From: an uncultured Sphingorhabdus sp.
GTDB lineage: Bacteria; Pseudomonadota; Alphaproteobacteria; Sphingomonadales; Sphingomonadaceae
NCBI GenBank assembly: GCA_937873665.1
Contig: CALMYW010000394.1
Coordinates: 951,892 to 1,015,891, forward strand
Direction: 5' to 3'
DNA length: 64,000 nucleotides
Part shown: in pieces, positions 17,516 to 27,250 of the stretch
Layout: each line of letters begins with the position of its first letter
Numbering within the stretch: the stretch's first letter is position 1
The notes under the pieces: model-generated
Seen by the model: the letters and a program-made list of their open reading frames with translations, nothing else
Databases searched by the model: none
Told to the model about the DNA's origin: nothing
Position numbers and translations under genes: made by a program

Positions 17516-18336
17516 GGCTGGGCGATCTTGATCGTGTAGCCGTCGAGCAGCGCCTGATAGGCAGCCGCCTCGCGGGCCTTGGTGGTCGTCGCCCGCCAAT
17601 CATTCTCGACTGCCTGCCGGACATCGGCAAGCTTGGGCTTTTGCGGGGTCTGCACTGCACGAATGCGAACGATATGCGCGCCGAAGCCTGACTGGATTGG
17701 CCCTGCCCATTGCCCAGCTTTTACGCTGGCAAGTGCCTCCGCGAAGCCTTCGCCAAAATCACGTGCCACGTCACTCTGCGGCGCATTTTCGAGCGAACGG
17801 GGAAGTGAAATCGTTGCTCCCAATTTTCGCCAATCCCCCCCCGCTGCCAGCGCGGCTTTGACGCGTTCCGCCGCGCCCTGATCTTGCCCGAGATAGATCT
17901 GGTCAAAACTATAGGTGGCATATGCGGTGTAGCGCGCCGGATTGCGGTCGAGCCATTTCTGCAAGGTGGCATCGTCTGGCGTCGCATTCTCGACCTGCGC
18001 GGCAGCGAGATATTCCATCTTGGCGCGCAGACGACGGCGGATGACGGTGTCGTCTTCGTCCAAACCAAGCCGCTTCGCCTCGCGATAATAGATTTCGCCC
18101 TTGATATGATCGCGGATCAGACCATCAATTTCGGCCTGTGTTGGCGGGCGTTGCCAAGTCTGCTGCCAACTGGCGACTAGCCGCGAGACCTGTTCCTCAT
18201 CGATCACGATTGTTCTGCTAGCAGGATCGACCTCCTCCCCCCGCCAGGCGGAAAACAGGAACACTGCAAGACCTGACAGCAGGAAATGCACCAACGGCTC
18301 GCGCAGCAGCGGCTTCAATCTTTCAGGTAATTGCAT
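17512..18336 (-). CDS. Membrane-anchored parvulin-type peptidyl-prolyl isomerase
   Basis: 274 residues. A single N-terminal membrane anchor (PLVHFLLSGLAVFLFSAW) is followed by a SurA/PpiD-like helical chaperone region (residues 40-150) and a reduced parvulin domain near residues 150-240 (SFDQIYLG, ETFAEALASVKAGQWAGPI-like, GAHIVRI). It would help fold envelope proteins on the periplasmic side. It is translationally coupled to the HupE/UreJ gene, so that protein or its periplasmic domain is a likely client. Confidence 0.82.
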   Translation of the reverse strand: MQLPERLKPLLREPLVHFLLSGLAVFLFSAWRGEEVDPASRTIVIDEEQVSRLVASWQQTWQRPPTQAEIDGLIRDHIKGEIYYREAKRLGLDEDDTVIRRRLRAKMEYLAAAQVENATPDDATLQKWLDRNPARYTAYATYSFDQIYLGQDQGAAERVKAALAAGGDWRKLGATISLPRSLENAPQSDVARDFGEGFAEALASVKAGQWAGPIQSGFGAHIVRIRAVQTPQKPKLADVRQAVENDWRATTTKAREAAAYQALLDGYTIKIAQP

Positions 18337-18416
18337 GTCCCTCCCAAGACGCGCCGTTTGGGCGCGAGAGGTTCATGCCAGCAAAGCCAAGCCCCGCCAA
18401 GCCCTGCCAGCAGCGG

Positions 18417-20462
<2,046 letters not shown>

Positions 20463-21269
20463 TTATTCGGGGGCGTATTCGGGTTTGCGCTTCTCGATGA
20501 AGGCGCGCATCCCTTCGGCGAAATTCTTGCTGCCGGCGGTCATCAACTGGTTGCGATTTTCGACGGCCATCGCAGCCTCAAGGCTGCCGGCATCAATCGC
20601 CATGTTGAGGCCTTCCTTGGTCATTCGCAGCCCCATGGGTGAGGCGTTGAGCAGGTCATCAACCCAAGGCTGGGCGGCAGCTTCGAGCTGGTCGTCCGGA
20701 ACAACTTCTGCGACCAAGCCAACAGCCAATGCGCGCTGCGCCTGGATGAAACGCCCGGTCAGCATCAGTTCGGATGCGATCGACGCACCGACCAAGCGCG
20801 GCAGGAAATAGCTGACCCCCATGTCGCAGGAAGACAGCCCGATGCGGATGAAGGCGGCATTCATGCGCGCGCTTTCGCCGGCAATGCGGATGTCGGAGGC
20901 GAGCGCAAAGGCAAAGCCGCCGCCACAGGCCGGGCCATGCACCAGCGAGACGATCGGCTGCGGGCAGCGGCGCATCTTGATATAGACATCGGCGAGCCAG
21001 CCCTGAAAACCGAAGCCGCCACCAAAGGGAATCGCGCCCGGATCGCGCCCGCCATGTTCCTTGATATCAAGTCCGGCGCAATAGGCCTTGCCCGCGCCGC
21101 GCATGACTACGACGCGGACCGTCCGGTCATGATAGAGCTTGCCGAAATAGTCGTTGAGTTCGCCGACCATATCGACCGAGATCGAGTTCAGTGCCTCTGG
21201 CCGGTTGAGCGTGAGCCAATCCACCTGCCCGCGCTTTTCGACCGTGATCGTCTTATACCCTTCCGACAT
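20463..21269 (-). CDS. Enoyl-CoA hydratase/isomerase family protein
   Basis: 268 residues with crotonase motifs: LNRPEALNSISVDMV, the oxyanion-hole block GAGKAYCAGLDIKEHG and HGPACGGGFAFALASDIRIAG. The second acidic block (RIGLSSCDMGVSYFLPRLVG) lacks the usual pair of glutamates of classical hydratases; an isomerase or other crotonase reaction is possible. It leads the fadH operon. The start lies beside the palindromic operators at 21286-21325, shared with the divergent TetR gene, so it is probably repressed by that regulator. Confidence 0.87.
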   Translation of the reverse strand: MSEGYKTITVEKRGQVDWLTLNRPEALNSISVDMVGELNDYFGKLYHDRTVRVVVMRGAGKAYCAGLDIKEHGGRDPGAIPFGGGFGFQGWLADVYIKMRRCPQPIVSLVHGPACGGGFAFALASDIRIAGESARMNAAFIRIGLSSCDMGVSYFLPRLVGASIASELMLTGRFIQAQRALAVGLVAEVVPDDQLEAAAQPWVDDLLNASPMGLRMTKEGLNMAIDAGSLEAAMAVENRNQLMTAGSKNFAEGMRAFIEKRKPEYAPE

Positions 21270-21285
21270 GCTCCGCTCTCCTCAT

Positions 21286-21325
21286 GCTAAACACTGTTTA
21301 GCACTTGCATAACGAACAGTGTTTA
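21286..21325. promoter_or_regulatory. TetR-type operator pair between divergent genes
   Basis: GCTAAACACTGTTTAGC (21286-21302) is a perfect palindrome about a central base. A second partial copy, GAACAGTGTTTA (21314-21325), matches the same core in the other reading direction. The second copy sits two bases before ATG 21328 of the TetR gene. This arrangement suggests autoregulation plus control of the enoyl-CoA hydratase/fadH operon. Confidence 0.7.
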
Positions 21326-21327
21326 CT

Positions 21328-21945
21328 ATGGCAAGAGCCATGGCCGTGCTGCTGACAGACGAACAGGTTCATGATGTGCGGGAGCGCATTCGCGAGGTTG
21401 CCGAACACCAGATTGCGGCACATGGCATTGCCGCGCTGTCGCTACGCTCGATCGCTACCGAGCTCGGTTGGACCGCCGCCTCGCTCTATCGCTATTTCGC
21501 CAGCAAGGCAGACCTGCTCGATGCGTTGCGGGTGGCGGCGCATAATCGCTTTTCCGACCGCATCGAGGCTGCGCATGACAGCACCGACGATCTGTGGGAG
21601 CGGTCGCGTGCCATTGGCGATGCCTATATCGATTTCGCCATGAGCGAACCCGCAGCCTATCAGGTCATGTTCGCTTACGAGCAGGAAGAAGGTGAAAAGT
21701 CTGAAGAACTGCGCGCTGCCGAGCGGCGGTCGCATTTGACGCTGATCACCTATGTTCGCGAAATGGCCGACGCGGGTTTGCTGGAGGGCGATCCGGACAT
21801 GATCGCCCATGCCTATTGGGCAACAATCCACGGCCTTATCGTGTTGCGCATGGCGGGGAAGCTGGACACATCGCCCGGCTTTGACGCATTGCGCCACGCC
21901 GCCATGCGGCTGATCACCCGCGGCGCGCGGCCGGACAAAGCCTAG
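21328..21945 (+). CDS. TetR family regulator of the adjacent acyl-CoA operon
   Basis: 205 residues from ATG 21328 (ATG 21340 and GTG 21319 are also in frame). The helix-turn-helix is typical: ALSLRSIATELGWTAASLYR followed by YFASKADLLDALRVAA. The C-terminal ligand domain belongs to the large TetR_C type (FAMSEPAAYQVMFAYEQEE). It is divergent from the enoyl-CoA hydratase/fadH operon, with operators between them, so an acyl-CoA ligand is a fair guess. It is the last backbone gene before the integrated element. Confidence 0.87.
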   Translation: MARAMAVLLTDEQVHDVRERIREVAEHQIAAHGIAALSLRSIATELGWTAASLYRYFASKADLLDALRVAAHNRFSDRIEAAHDSTDDLWERSRAIGDAYIDFAMSEPAAYQVMFAYEQEEGEKSEELRAAERRSHLTLITYVREMADAGLLEGDPDMIAHAYWATIHGLIVLRMAGKLDTSPGFDALRHAAMRLITRGARPDKA

Positions 21946-21984
21946 GGCATAAGGCCGCGACTTACGCCGTTTGCTATTTCGGGT

Positions 21985-22001
21985 AATGGTAGCGGAGGAG
22001 G
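21985..22001. repeat. Left attachment-site repeat (attL core)
   Basis: AATGGTAGCGGAGGAGG is identical to 49338-49354. Read on the minus strand it is a tRNA acceptor end with CCA. Flanking bases differ on both sides, as expected for a recombination core. It lies 190 bp upstream of the integrase start. Confidence 0.65.
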
Positions 22002-22120
22002 CGCTATAACTTTCGTCTCAGGCAATTTCAGAGCGTCTCCAACTACTCTGTAAAATCAGCGATTTATCTTGTAACGTGTTCGCGGTCGGTCGCCCTGAAT
22101 CGCCTGAATTCCCGCTGAAA

Positions 22121-22139
22121 TGTGGGAACGATTGTGGGA
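22121..22139 (+). promoter_or_regulatory. Paired TGTGGGA repeats, possible integrase arm sites
   Basis: TGTGGGA occurs at 22121 and 22133, in direct orientation 12 bp apart. The same pair (TGTGGGA/TGTGGTT, 12 bp apart) lies at 49264-49282 near the other end. This suggests recombinase arm-binding sites; it is not proven. Confidence 0.45.
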
Positions 22140-22191
22140 CCAAATACCCCTGATTTTGGCGGTATGAATCCCTGACAGGGACTCGAACCTG

Positions 22192-23388
22192 ATGGCGCTG
22201 ACAGTATTGAAAGTGAAGAATGCGAAGCCCGGTCGCCATGTCGATGGCAGGGGCTTGTGCCTGGTCGTGAAGCCCAGCGGCGCGCGCACCTGGGTGCTGC
22301 GTATGCAGTTGAAAGGCCACCGCCGCGACTATGGACTGGGATCGGCGCATGATGTTTCGCTGGCAGATGCCAGAACAGCGGCAGCCGAATTGCGCCGCCG
22401 GGTTCGTGAAGGCTTCGATCCTGTCGCCGAGCGGCGAAAGGCGCGCAAAGTCATTCCGACCTTCGAAGCTGCAACCCGCACCTGCCATGAAACCCTGGGT
22501 GACGGCTGGAAGGACGGACATCATGTCCGCTGGCTATCTGGCTTTGAGCGACACCTCTTTCCGCGCATCGGCAAGAAGCCGGTCGACAAGGTGGACAGCG
22601 CCTGCGTCGTTGAGGCGCTGTCCCCGATATGGCTGGAGATACCGGAAACAGCGCGGCGCTTGCTCCAGCGCATCGGCGTAGTGCTCGATTTCGCGCATGT
22701 GAAAGGCTGGGTGCCGGAAGAGGTCTCGTTGCGTTCGGTGCGCAAGGGCCTGCCGCGTCAAAACGACAAACGCGGGCACATGGAGGCCATGCCCTATGCC
22801 GATGTCCCGGCGCTGATGCGGAAGCTTGCCGCCGCGTCCCCAACGACCGGACGCGATGCCCTGCGCTTCACTATCTACAACGCCGTGCGGTCCAACGAGA
22901 CGCGCCTTGCAGTATGGACCGAGTTCGACCTGGAAAATGCGGTATGGACCATTCCCGCCGAACGGATGAAGGCTGGCGAAACCCACGTCGTGCCGCTTTC
23001 GGTGCCGGTTGTGGTACTGCTGCGCAAACGCTGGAATGAGCGAACCAGTGAAATTGGCTTGGTCTTTTCCAATGATGGCAAGAAGCCCATCAGCGACATG
23101 ACCATGACCAAGCTGCTGCGCGACGATGGCTTTGCCAGCATCACCGTACACGGTTTCCGGTCCACTTTCACGGACTGGGCCGCCGAATGCACCGACTGCC
23201 CCAAGGAGGTTGCTGACAAGGCCCTCGCCCACAAGCTGCCCAACAAGGTCGAAGCCGCCTACCGCCGAACCGATTTCTTCGCGAAGCGCCGCAGCTTGAT
23301 GAAGCAATGGGCGGATTATCTGGGCAATTGCACCCCGGTAGCGAAACCGGGGGCAGCCGAGCCTATTCAGGCTCGCGCTGCCGCATGA
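22192..23388 (+). CDS. int: Tyrosine recombinase/integrase (DUF4102 type)
   Basis: 398 residues. The N-terminal DUF4102 domain (residues 1-80; KNAKPGRHVDGRGLCLVVKP) is followed by a SAM-like core-binding domain and the catalytic domain. Catalytic residues are visible: Arg in NAVRSNETRLAVW, His/Arg in HGFRSTFTDWA, and the nucleophile Tyr in EAAYRRTDFFAKRR. P4-type integrases of this family insert at tRNA 3' ends, which fits the repeat at 21985. The gene reads into the element. It overlaps the convergent xis-like gene by 26 bp. Confidence 0.93.
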   Translation: MALTVLKVKNAKPGRHVDGRGLCLVVKPSGARTWVLRMQLKGHRRDYGLGSAHDVSLADARTAAAELRRRVREGFDPVAERRKARKVIPTFEAATRTCHETLGDGWKDGHHVRWLSGFERHLFPRIGKKPVDKVDSACVVEALSPIWLEIPETARRLLQRIGVVLDFAHVKGWVPEEVSLRSVRKGLPRQNDKRGHMEAMPYADVPALMRKLAAASPTTGRDALRFTIYNAVRSNETRLAVWTEFDLENAVWTIPAERMKAGETHVVPLSVPVVVLLRKRWNERTSEIGLVFSNDGKKPISDMTMTKLLRDDGFASITVHGFRSTFTDWAAECTDCPKEVADKALAHKLPNKVEAAYRRTDFFAKRRSLMKQWADYLGNCTPVAKPGAAEPIQARAAA

Positions 23389-23557
23389 CCAGTTCGTGCA
23401 GACTGACAGTCATGATGCGGGTCGACTTGCCAAGCTTGATGGCCTCGATCTCGCCCGACGCAATCAGTTCGTAGAGCTTGGTGCGACCGACGCCGATCAT
23501 GCGGGCTGCGTCATTGACCTTAACGCAGATCGGCTCGACCGGGGGCGGCGGTTTCAC
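23363..23557 (-). CDS. Excisionase-type helix-turn-helix protein
   Basis: 64 residues. The winged-helix MerR/Xis fold is suggested by VKVNDAARMIGVGRTKLYEL followed by IASGEIEAIKLGKSTRI, the pattern of excisionase-family DNA-binding proteins (helix_turn_helix_17). It overlaps the upstream AlpA-like gene by ATGA and the integrase 3' end by 26 bp. A role in excision or control of the integrase is inferred from family and position. Confidence 0.8.
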   Translation of the reverse strand: MKPPPPVEPICVKVNDAARMIGVGRTKLYELIASGEIEAIKLGKSTRIMTVSLHELVMRQREPE

Positions 23558-23760
23558 TGTGTCGCACCCTCATTCCGATATGAGGCCGGATCATCGATCC
23601 AGCAATTGACGGCGGATTCCCGCCAGCCCGCGCCGTGCACGCTGATCTTCACTTGGGACGGGAAAGTTCCCTCGGCGATCTTGCGATACATGGTGGATCG
23701 GGACAGCCCGGTTCGAGCGAGGACGGTCTTCAGGCGGATGATCTTGTCAGAGTTGGACAT
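23554..23760 (-). CDS. AlpA family regulator
   Basis: 68 residues from ATG 23760 (an upstream ATG adding MEASP is also in frame). The sequence IIRLKTVLARTGLSRSTMYR followed by KIAEGTFPSQVKI is the AlpA/DUF739-type helix-turn-helix, and the tail GWRESAVNCWIDD matches the family end. In phage P4-like elements AlpA switches on the integrase. It is coupled to the xis-like gene (ATGA) and both converge on int. Confidence 0.85.
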   Translation of the reverse strand: MSNSDKIIRLKTVLARTGLSRSTMYRKIAEGTFPSQVKISVHGAGWRESAVNCWIDDPASYRNEGATQ

Positions 23761-24124
23761 GGGACTTGCTTCCATTCGTTGGCAGTTACTGGTGCCCCCT
23801 GACCCAAGAATTTCGCCAGAAGGCATCAAGCGCAACAAAATTCGCCGTCTCTGGTATGGCCATCGCAAGAGCGGATAGAATAACTTGCGGAAGGATAGAA
23901 ACGGATACGGAAGAGCAGAGAAGACAACGGACGCAAGCACCGGGTGCCTTCAGGCCGAGTTTCTGTGAGGTGATCGGAGCCGACGCGGTGTTAAGTTGGG
24001 AAATCTGCGCACAAGCGGCGGATATTTGCGTCACACCGAGCGACGTTTGCGCGCGAATCGGCAGAAGGCAGACGGTTCGTGTTGAGGCCGCGATGCTACA
24101 GCGAGATGTCCTTACCAATTAAGA
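23761..24124. other. Non-coding stretch between AlpA-like and MarR genes
   Basis: No credible gene is seen on either strand; open frames here lack ribosome sites and family-like sequence. The repeat GGATAGAA occurs at about 23873 and 23891. The stretch must hold the AlpA promoter reading left. Confidence 0.5.
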
Positions 24125-24586
24125 CTAGGGATCCAGATTTGCGGTCATTGTGCTTAGCAGAAGCCGCACGGTTGCAATCTCTTCTATTGAAAAGCCTGCG
24201 AGCAATCGTTCGTAAATGGCGTCCGCCTCTTCGCGCAACGAAGGGAGTATGCTCACTGCCTTGGGCAGCAGGTGCAGCGTCCACACCCGGCGATTGCCTT
24301 CAACGGCGCGGCGCTCGACATACTCCGCCCTTTCGAGCTGGTCGATGACATGGCCTACGCTAGCGCGTTCCAGTTCGAGACACTTCGCAAGCTCGGTCTG
24401 GGTAAGACCCGGCGTTCGAAAGATGTAGGCAAGCGCGCGCCATTGGGTGCGGGTCAGACCGAACCTGGCGGTCGAGGCGTCGAACAAGCGGCGGAGCTTG
24501 CGCGGCACTTCCTCGACGAGGAACACTAGCTCGTCGGCATCGGTCACATAACTGAGCGGGTCGAACTGGTGAGGCATTGCGCGCAT
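24125..24586 (-). CDS. MarR family transcriptional regulator
   Basis: 153 residues. The winged helix is clear at residues 45-110: LTRTQWRALAYIFRTPGLTQ, TELAKCLELERASVGHVIDQ, then LERAEYVERR and NRRVWTLHLLPKA (the wing). Flanking helices form the dimer arm. It is divergent from the first thioesterase module; the box at 24622-24637 lies in the gap, and a matching box precedes the efflux operon at 40050. It therefore probably represses both, with a hydrophobic or aromatic acid as ligand by family analogy. Confidence 0.88.
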   Translation of the reverse strand: MRAMPHQFDPLSYVTDADELVFLVEEVPRKLRRLFDASTARFGLTRTQWRALAYIFRTPGLTQTELAKCLELERASVGHVIDQLERAEYVERRAVEGNRRVWTLHLLPKAVSILPSLREEADAIYERLLAGFSIEEIATVRLLLSTMTANLDP

Positions 24587-24621
24587 CCTATACGCAATTG
24601 ACGCAAGTGAACAGACTTTAC

Positions 24622-24637
24622 TGTAATCGATCTTACT
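24622..24637. promoter_or_regulatory. Predicted MarR operator, left copy
   Basis: TGTAATCGATCTTACT, an imperfect TGTAA-N6-TTACA palindrome, lies between the marR start and ATG 24651. The surrounding bases (AGACTTTACTGTAA and TTATG) also match the region upstream of the second thioesterase module. Confidence 0.6.
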
Positions 24638-24650
24638 TTATGATAAGCGC

Positions 24651-24995
24651 ATGTCGAGTTTACCCGTTACCCATTTTGGACACTCCGATCACGCCATTGC
24701 CGCGCTGATCGAAGGGGCCGAGTGCGGTATGCCTCTTTTGCTCGCTCATGGCGGTGGTCAAACCAAGCGGGCGTGGAAGCGCCTCTCGGCGACGCTGGCC
24801 CATTTAATCTGCGGAGGATCGCACGACCTCGTTTCGCCTGAAGTGGTTGTGAACGGCCGCGAGTTAGTACGCCACGCTGAATATGGCGACATAGCCGATG
24901 CAACGCATTTGGTGGTCGGCGATCGGAATGACGCCTTTGGCGATGCGATCCTCGATTTTCTGAGACGCGCTCATGGGAATGGGATTGCGGCATGA
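24651..24995 (+). pseudogene. Alpha/beta hydrolase with internal deletion (114 of about 270 residues)
   Basis: The first half matches an alpha/beta hydrolase N terminus (MPLLLAHGGGQTKRAWKRL). After about 50 residues it jumps straight to the C-terminal acid/histidine region (GGSHDLVSPE ... DATHLVVGDRNDAFGDAILDFL). The nucleophile GxSxG and the whole central fold are gone. The intact relative is at 39012-39869 (LAHGGGQTKRTWRK ... GHMVVGDDNDVFSRAIIDFL). The frame is still open and its TGA overlaps the thioesterase ATG, so it may persist as a coupling leader. A second, shorter remnant is at 40079-40231. Confidence 0.75.
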
Positions 24996-25405
24996 GCGAG
25001 CAGGCAGCAGGAATGGATATCGAACAACTCCGCGCCATGTTGCAGATTGCACCGTTCCATCGCTGGCTCGGGCTGGATATCGCTGAACTCACCGACAAGG
25101 AACTTATCCTCGAAATGCCGTGGCGGGATGAGATCGTCTCCAATCCGGTAATCGGGTCGGCGCATGGCGGCATCCTTTCGGCGCTGATCGACCTGACCGG
25201 CCTGTATGCGATCAACGCGCTGGGCGGATCGGCGCGGGCAACCGCCGATATGCGGGTTGATTTCCACCGTCCGGCGACATCGGGTCCGCTGCGCGCGATT
25301 GGGCGTGTGGTGAAACTGGGAAAGCAGATTAGCGTCGCGGAAACTCGGATCGAGGACGCTGATGGCAGGCTGCTTGCGAGCGGACGTGGCGCCTATGTCG
25401 GTTAG
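24992..25405 (+). CDS. PaaI-type hotdog thioesterase, left copy
   Basis: 137 residues of the hotdog fold with the PaaI/4HBT signature GSAHGGILSALIDLTGLYA (active-site HGG and Asp) and VDFHRPATSGPLRAIGRVV. These enzymes free acids from acyl-CoA or hydroxybenzoyl-CoA thioesters in the cytosol. A near twin is at 40228-40641; I count about 13 differences in 137 residues. Start ATG overlaps the stop of the hydrolase remnant. The two copies flank the catabolic cargo, which suggests a segment duplication. Confidence 0.88.
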   Translation: MSEQAAGMDIEQLRAMLQIAPFHRWLGLDIAELTDKELILEMPWRDEIVSNPVIGSAHGGILSALIDLTGLYAINALGGSARATADMRVDFHRPATSGPLRAIGRVVKLGKQISVAETRIEDADGRLLASGRGAYVG

Positions 25406-25466
25406 CATGTGCGCCCTCTAATCGAAGTAACGCACGACAATCTCAGACTTATGTCAATTGGAGAAA

Positions 25467-26243
25467 ATGATGCAGAACGACTCAAGTGCGTCCGAACCCC
25501 GCCCGGCTGCCACGATCCTCCTGCTCCGCGATACCCCTGAGTTTCAGGTGCTTATGGTCAAGCGGCACCAGCAGATCGATTTCGCTTCGGGCGCGCTGGT
25601 TTTTCCGGGCGGCAAGCTGCACCAGGGGGATGCCGACCCTGCCTGGGCAGACCATGCCAGCGGCTGGGAGCTGTTCGACGAGGTTCAGCGAAAGCTGCGC
25701 ATCGCCGCGATCCGCGAAGTGTTCGAAGAGGCCGGGATTCTGCTGGCGCACCATCGCAATGGGACACTCTTCGAAATGGTTTGCGACCCGGATGTTCGCG
25801 CGAAGGTCGATCGAGGAGAGCTTGAATTCATCGAGGTGGTGCGTGACTTGGATGTGCAGCTGCAGCTTGATTCGCTTGGCATTTTTGCCCGTTGGATCAC
25901 TCCGCCAATCATGCCCAAGCGGTTCGACACTTTTTTCTATGTTGCTCACGCCCCCGCAAACCAGCTCGCAGCCTGCGATGGACACGAAACTGTCGATGCA
26001 GAATGGATCGCGCCGAAAGAGGTCTTACGTCTAGCTGAGAGCGGAGAACGCACTGTTATTTTCCCGACCCGGATGAATGTGCAATTGCTGGCCGAAGCGT
26101 GCGATTCAGCGGATTGCATGCGGCGCGCAGAAGAACGGCCGCTGGTTCCTGTACTTCCTCGCCTTGAGGAACGCGATGGCCGACGGGTTCTGGTGATTCC
26201 TGAGGATGCCGGCTATGGATCCGTTGTTGAAATCGTTGGCTAG
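25467..26243 (+). CDS. NUDIX hydrolase, NUDT19-like
   Basis: About 258 residues from ATG 25467 (a second ATG follows at 25470, better spaced from GGAG). The Nudix box is split as in the NUDT7/NUDT19 branch: FPGGKLHQGDAD, a long insert, then IAAIREVFEEAGILL with the REVFEEAG metal ligands. That branch often hydrolyses CoA or acyl-CoA to phosphopantetheine products, which would fit a CoA-based catabolic island. The substrate is not proven. Its stop codon overlaps that of the convergent hydrolase (CTAG). Confidence 0.85.
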   Translation: MMQNDSSASEPRPAATILLLRDTPEFQVLMVKRHQQIDFASGALVFPGGKLHQGDADPAWADHASGWELFDEVQRKLRIAAIREVFEEAGILLAHHRNGTLFEMVCDPDVRAKVDRGELEFIEVVRDLDVQLQLDSLGIFARWITPPIMPKRFDTFFYVAHAPANQLAACDGHETVDAEWIAPKEVLRLAESGERTVIFPTRMNVQLLAEACDSADCMRRAEERPLVPVLPRLEERDGRRVLVIPEDAGYGSVVEIVG

Positions 26244-27241
26244 CATTCTCTCCTCCGGCTCGACGTACAGGTCCACATTTCCAGCACCGACCGGATTGCC
26301 GCCACGAAAGCGAGTGGTTCATCAAGCATAAGGTGATGCCGCGCGCCGGGTACGGCGATGATCGGGATATCCGCGCCGCCCAGCTCTTGCACAAAATCTC
26401 GGGAATCACGGGTGAAGAGCAGACTATCCTCCCCGTGAATGATCGCTTTTCGCCCTGGGGCATTGATCAGTTTTGGGCCAATGCTTAGCCAGTCGGCCCG
26501 CGCATTGTCGCGCTTGAAAACGTCGGGTGAGAACTTCCAGGTCCAGCCTTGCTCCACCCGGCGCAACGAATGATAGGCCATATAGTCCATTAAGAAGGGT
26601 TGCCCGACTCGCTGGGGGGGCGAAAGCCTGAAGCGGTCGCGGGCCGCAGCGAAATCGGGGTAGATACGGAGCGGCTTGTCGGGATCGCCAGAGCCGGGGC
26701 TGGTGTGACCGCCCGCCCAGAATGCCTCGAGCATCGCTGGACGCAAGGTCATCATGTCGCAGATGGCTGCTCCGGCGAAAAGCCCTGGCGCTTGATCGAG
26801 CGCCTCCAGCGCGACGCTGGCCCCGAAACTGTGAGCGACGATGAACGGCTTGCGCCCATTGTCGAGCAAGCCAAGCGCTCGTGCCACCCCGATCATCTCG
26901 CCACCGCGCGCTGTCATATCGCAGTTCGCGCGCACGCCGCTGTCGCCCATCGCGGAAAGATCGTAGGCAACAACGTCGAAATCTTCGGCCAGAAATGGCG
27001 CGATGAAAGCGAAGCAGCGTGCGTGGGCAAGAAAGCCGTGGGTCATCAGTACCGGAGGTTTCCCGCGTTGACCCCACCGGAAATAGTGTATGGAGATGCC
27101 ATCAACCTCGACAAATCCTTCCTCGCGCGGAACCGCCAAGGCATCGACAAACCACTTCGGCAAACTGTTCTGATCGCCCGCCCAGGTCGGGTCGATATCG
27201 CCAAGGCCGTTGATCGCATCAGTGGGCAAGAATTCTTCCAA
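26240..27241 (-). CDS. Alpha/beta hydrolase, possible ester/lactone hydrolase partner of the BVMO
   Basis: 333 residues. Alpha/beta fold with oxyanion loop LMTHGFLAHARCFAF, nucleophile elbow VAHSFGAS (Ser about residue 142), a C-terminal acid in IHGEDSLLFT and the His in GARHHLML. It resembles epoxide-hydrolase/haloalkane-type and lactonase-type members, but the nucleophile is Ser, so an esterase or lactonase is likelier. It is the last gene of the minus-strand operon, 9 bp behind the Baeyer-Villiger monooxygenase, whose ester or lactone product is the natural substrate to propose. Confidence 0.83.
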   Translation of the reverse strand: MEEFLPTDAINGLGDIDPTWAGDQNSLPKWFVDALAVPREEGFVEVDGISIHYFRWGQRGKPPVLMTHGFLAHARCFAFIAPFLAEDFDVVAYDLSAMGDSGVRANCDMTARGGEMIGVARALGLLDNGRKPFIVAHSFGASVALEALDQAPGLFAGAAICDMMTLRPAMLEAFWAGGHTSPGSGDPDKPLRIYPDFAAARDRFRLSPPQRVGQPFLMDYMAYHSLRRVEQGWTWKFSPDVFKRDNARADWLSIGPKLINAPGRKAIIHGEDSLLFTRDSRDFVQELGGADIPIIAVPGARHHLMLDEPLAFVAAIRSVLEMWTCTSSRRREC

Positions 27242-27250
27242 TCGAAATCA

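Noticed and set aside
22168..22190. tRNA T-arm-like string (GGTTCGAGTCCC on the minus strand) just before the integrase start
   Set aside because: The flanking stem does not pair and no acceptor end or CCA follows in register, so it is not a tRNA; at most it is an att-related echo.
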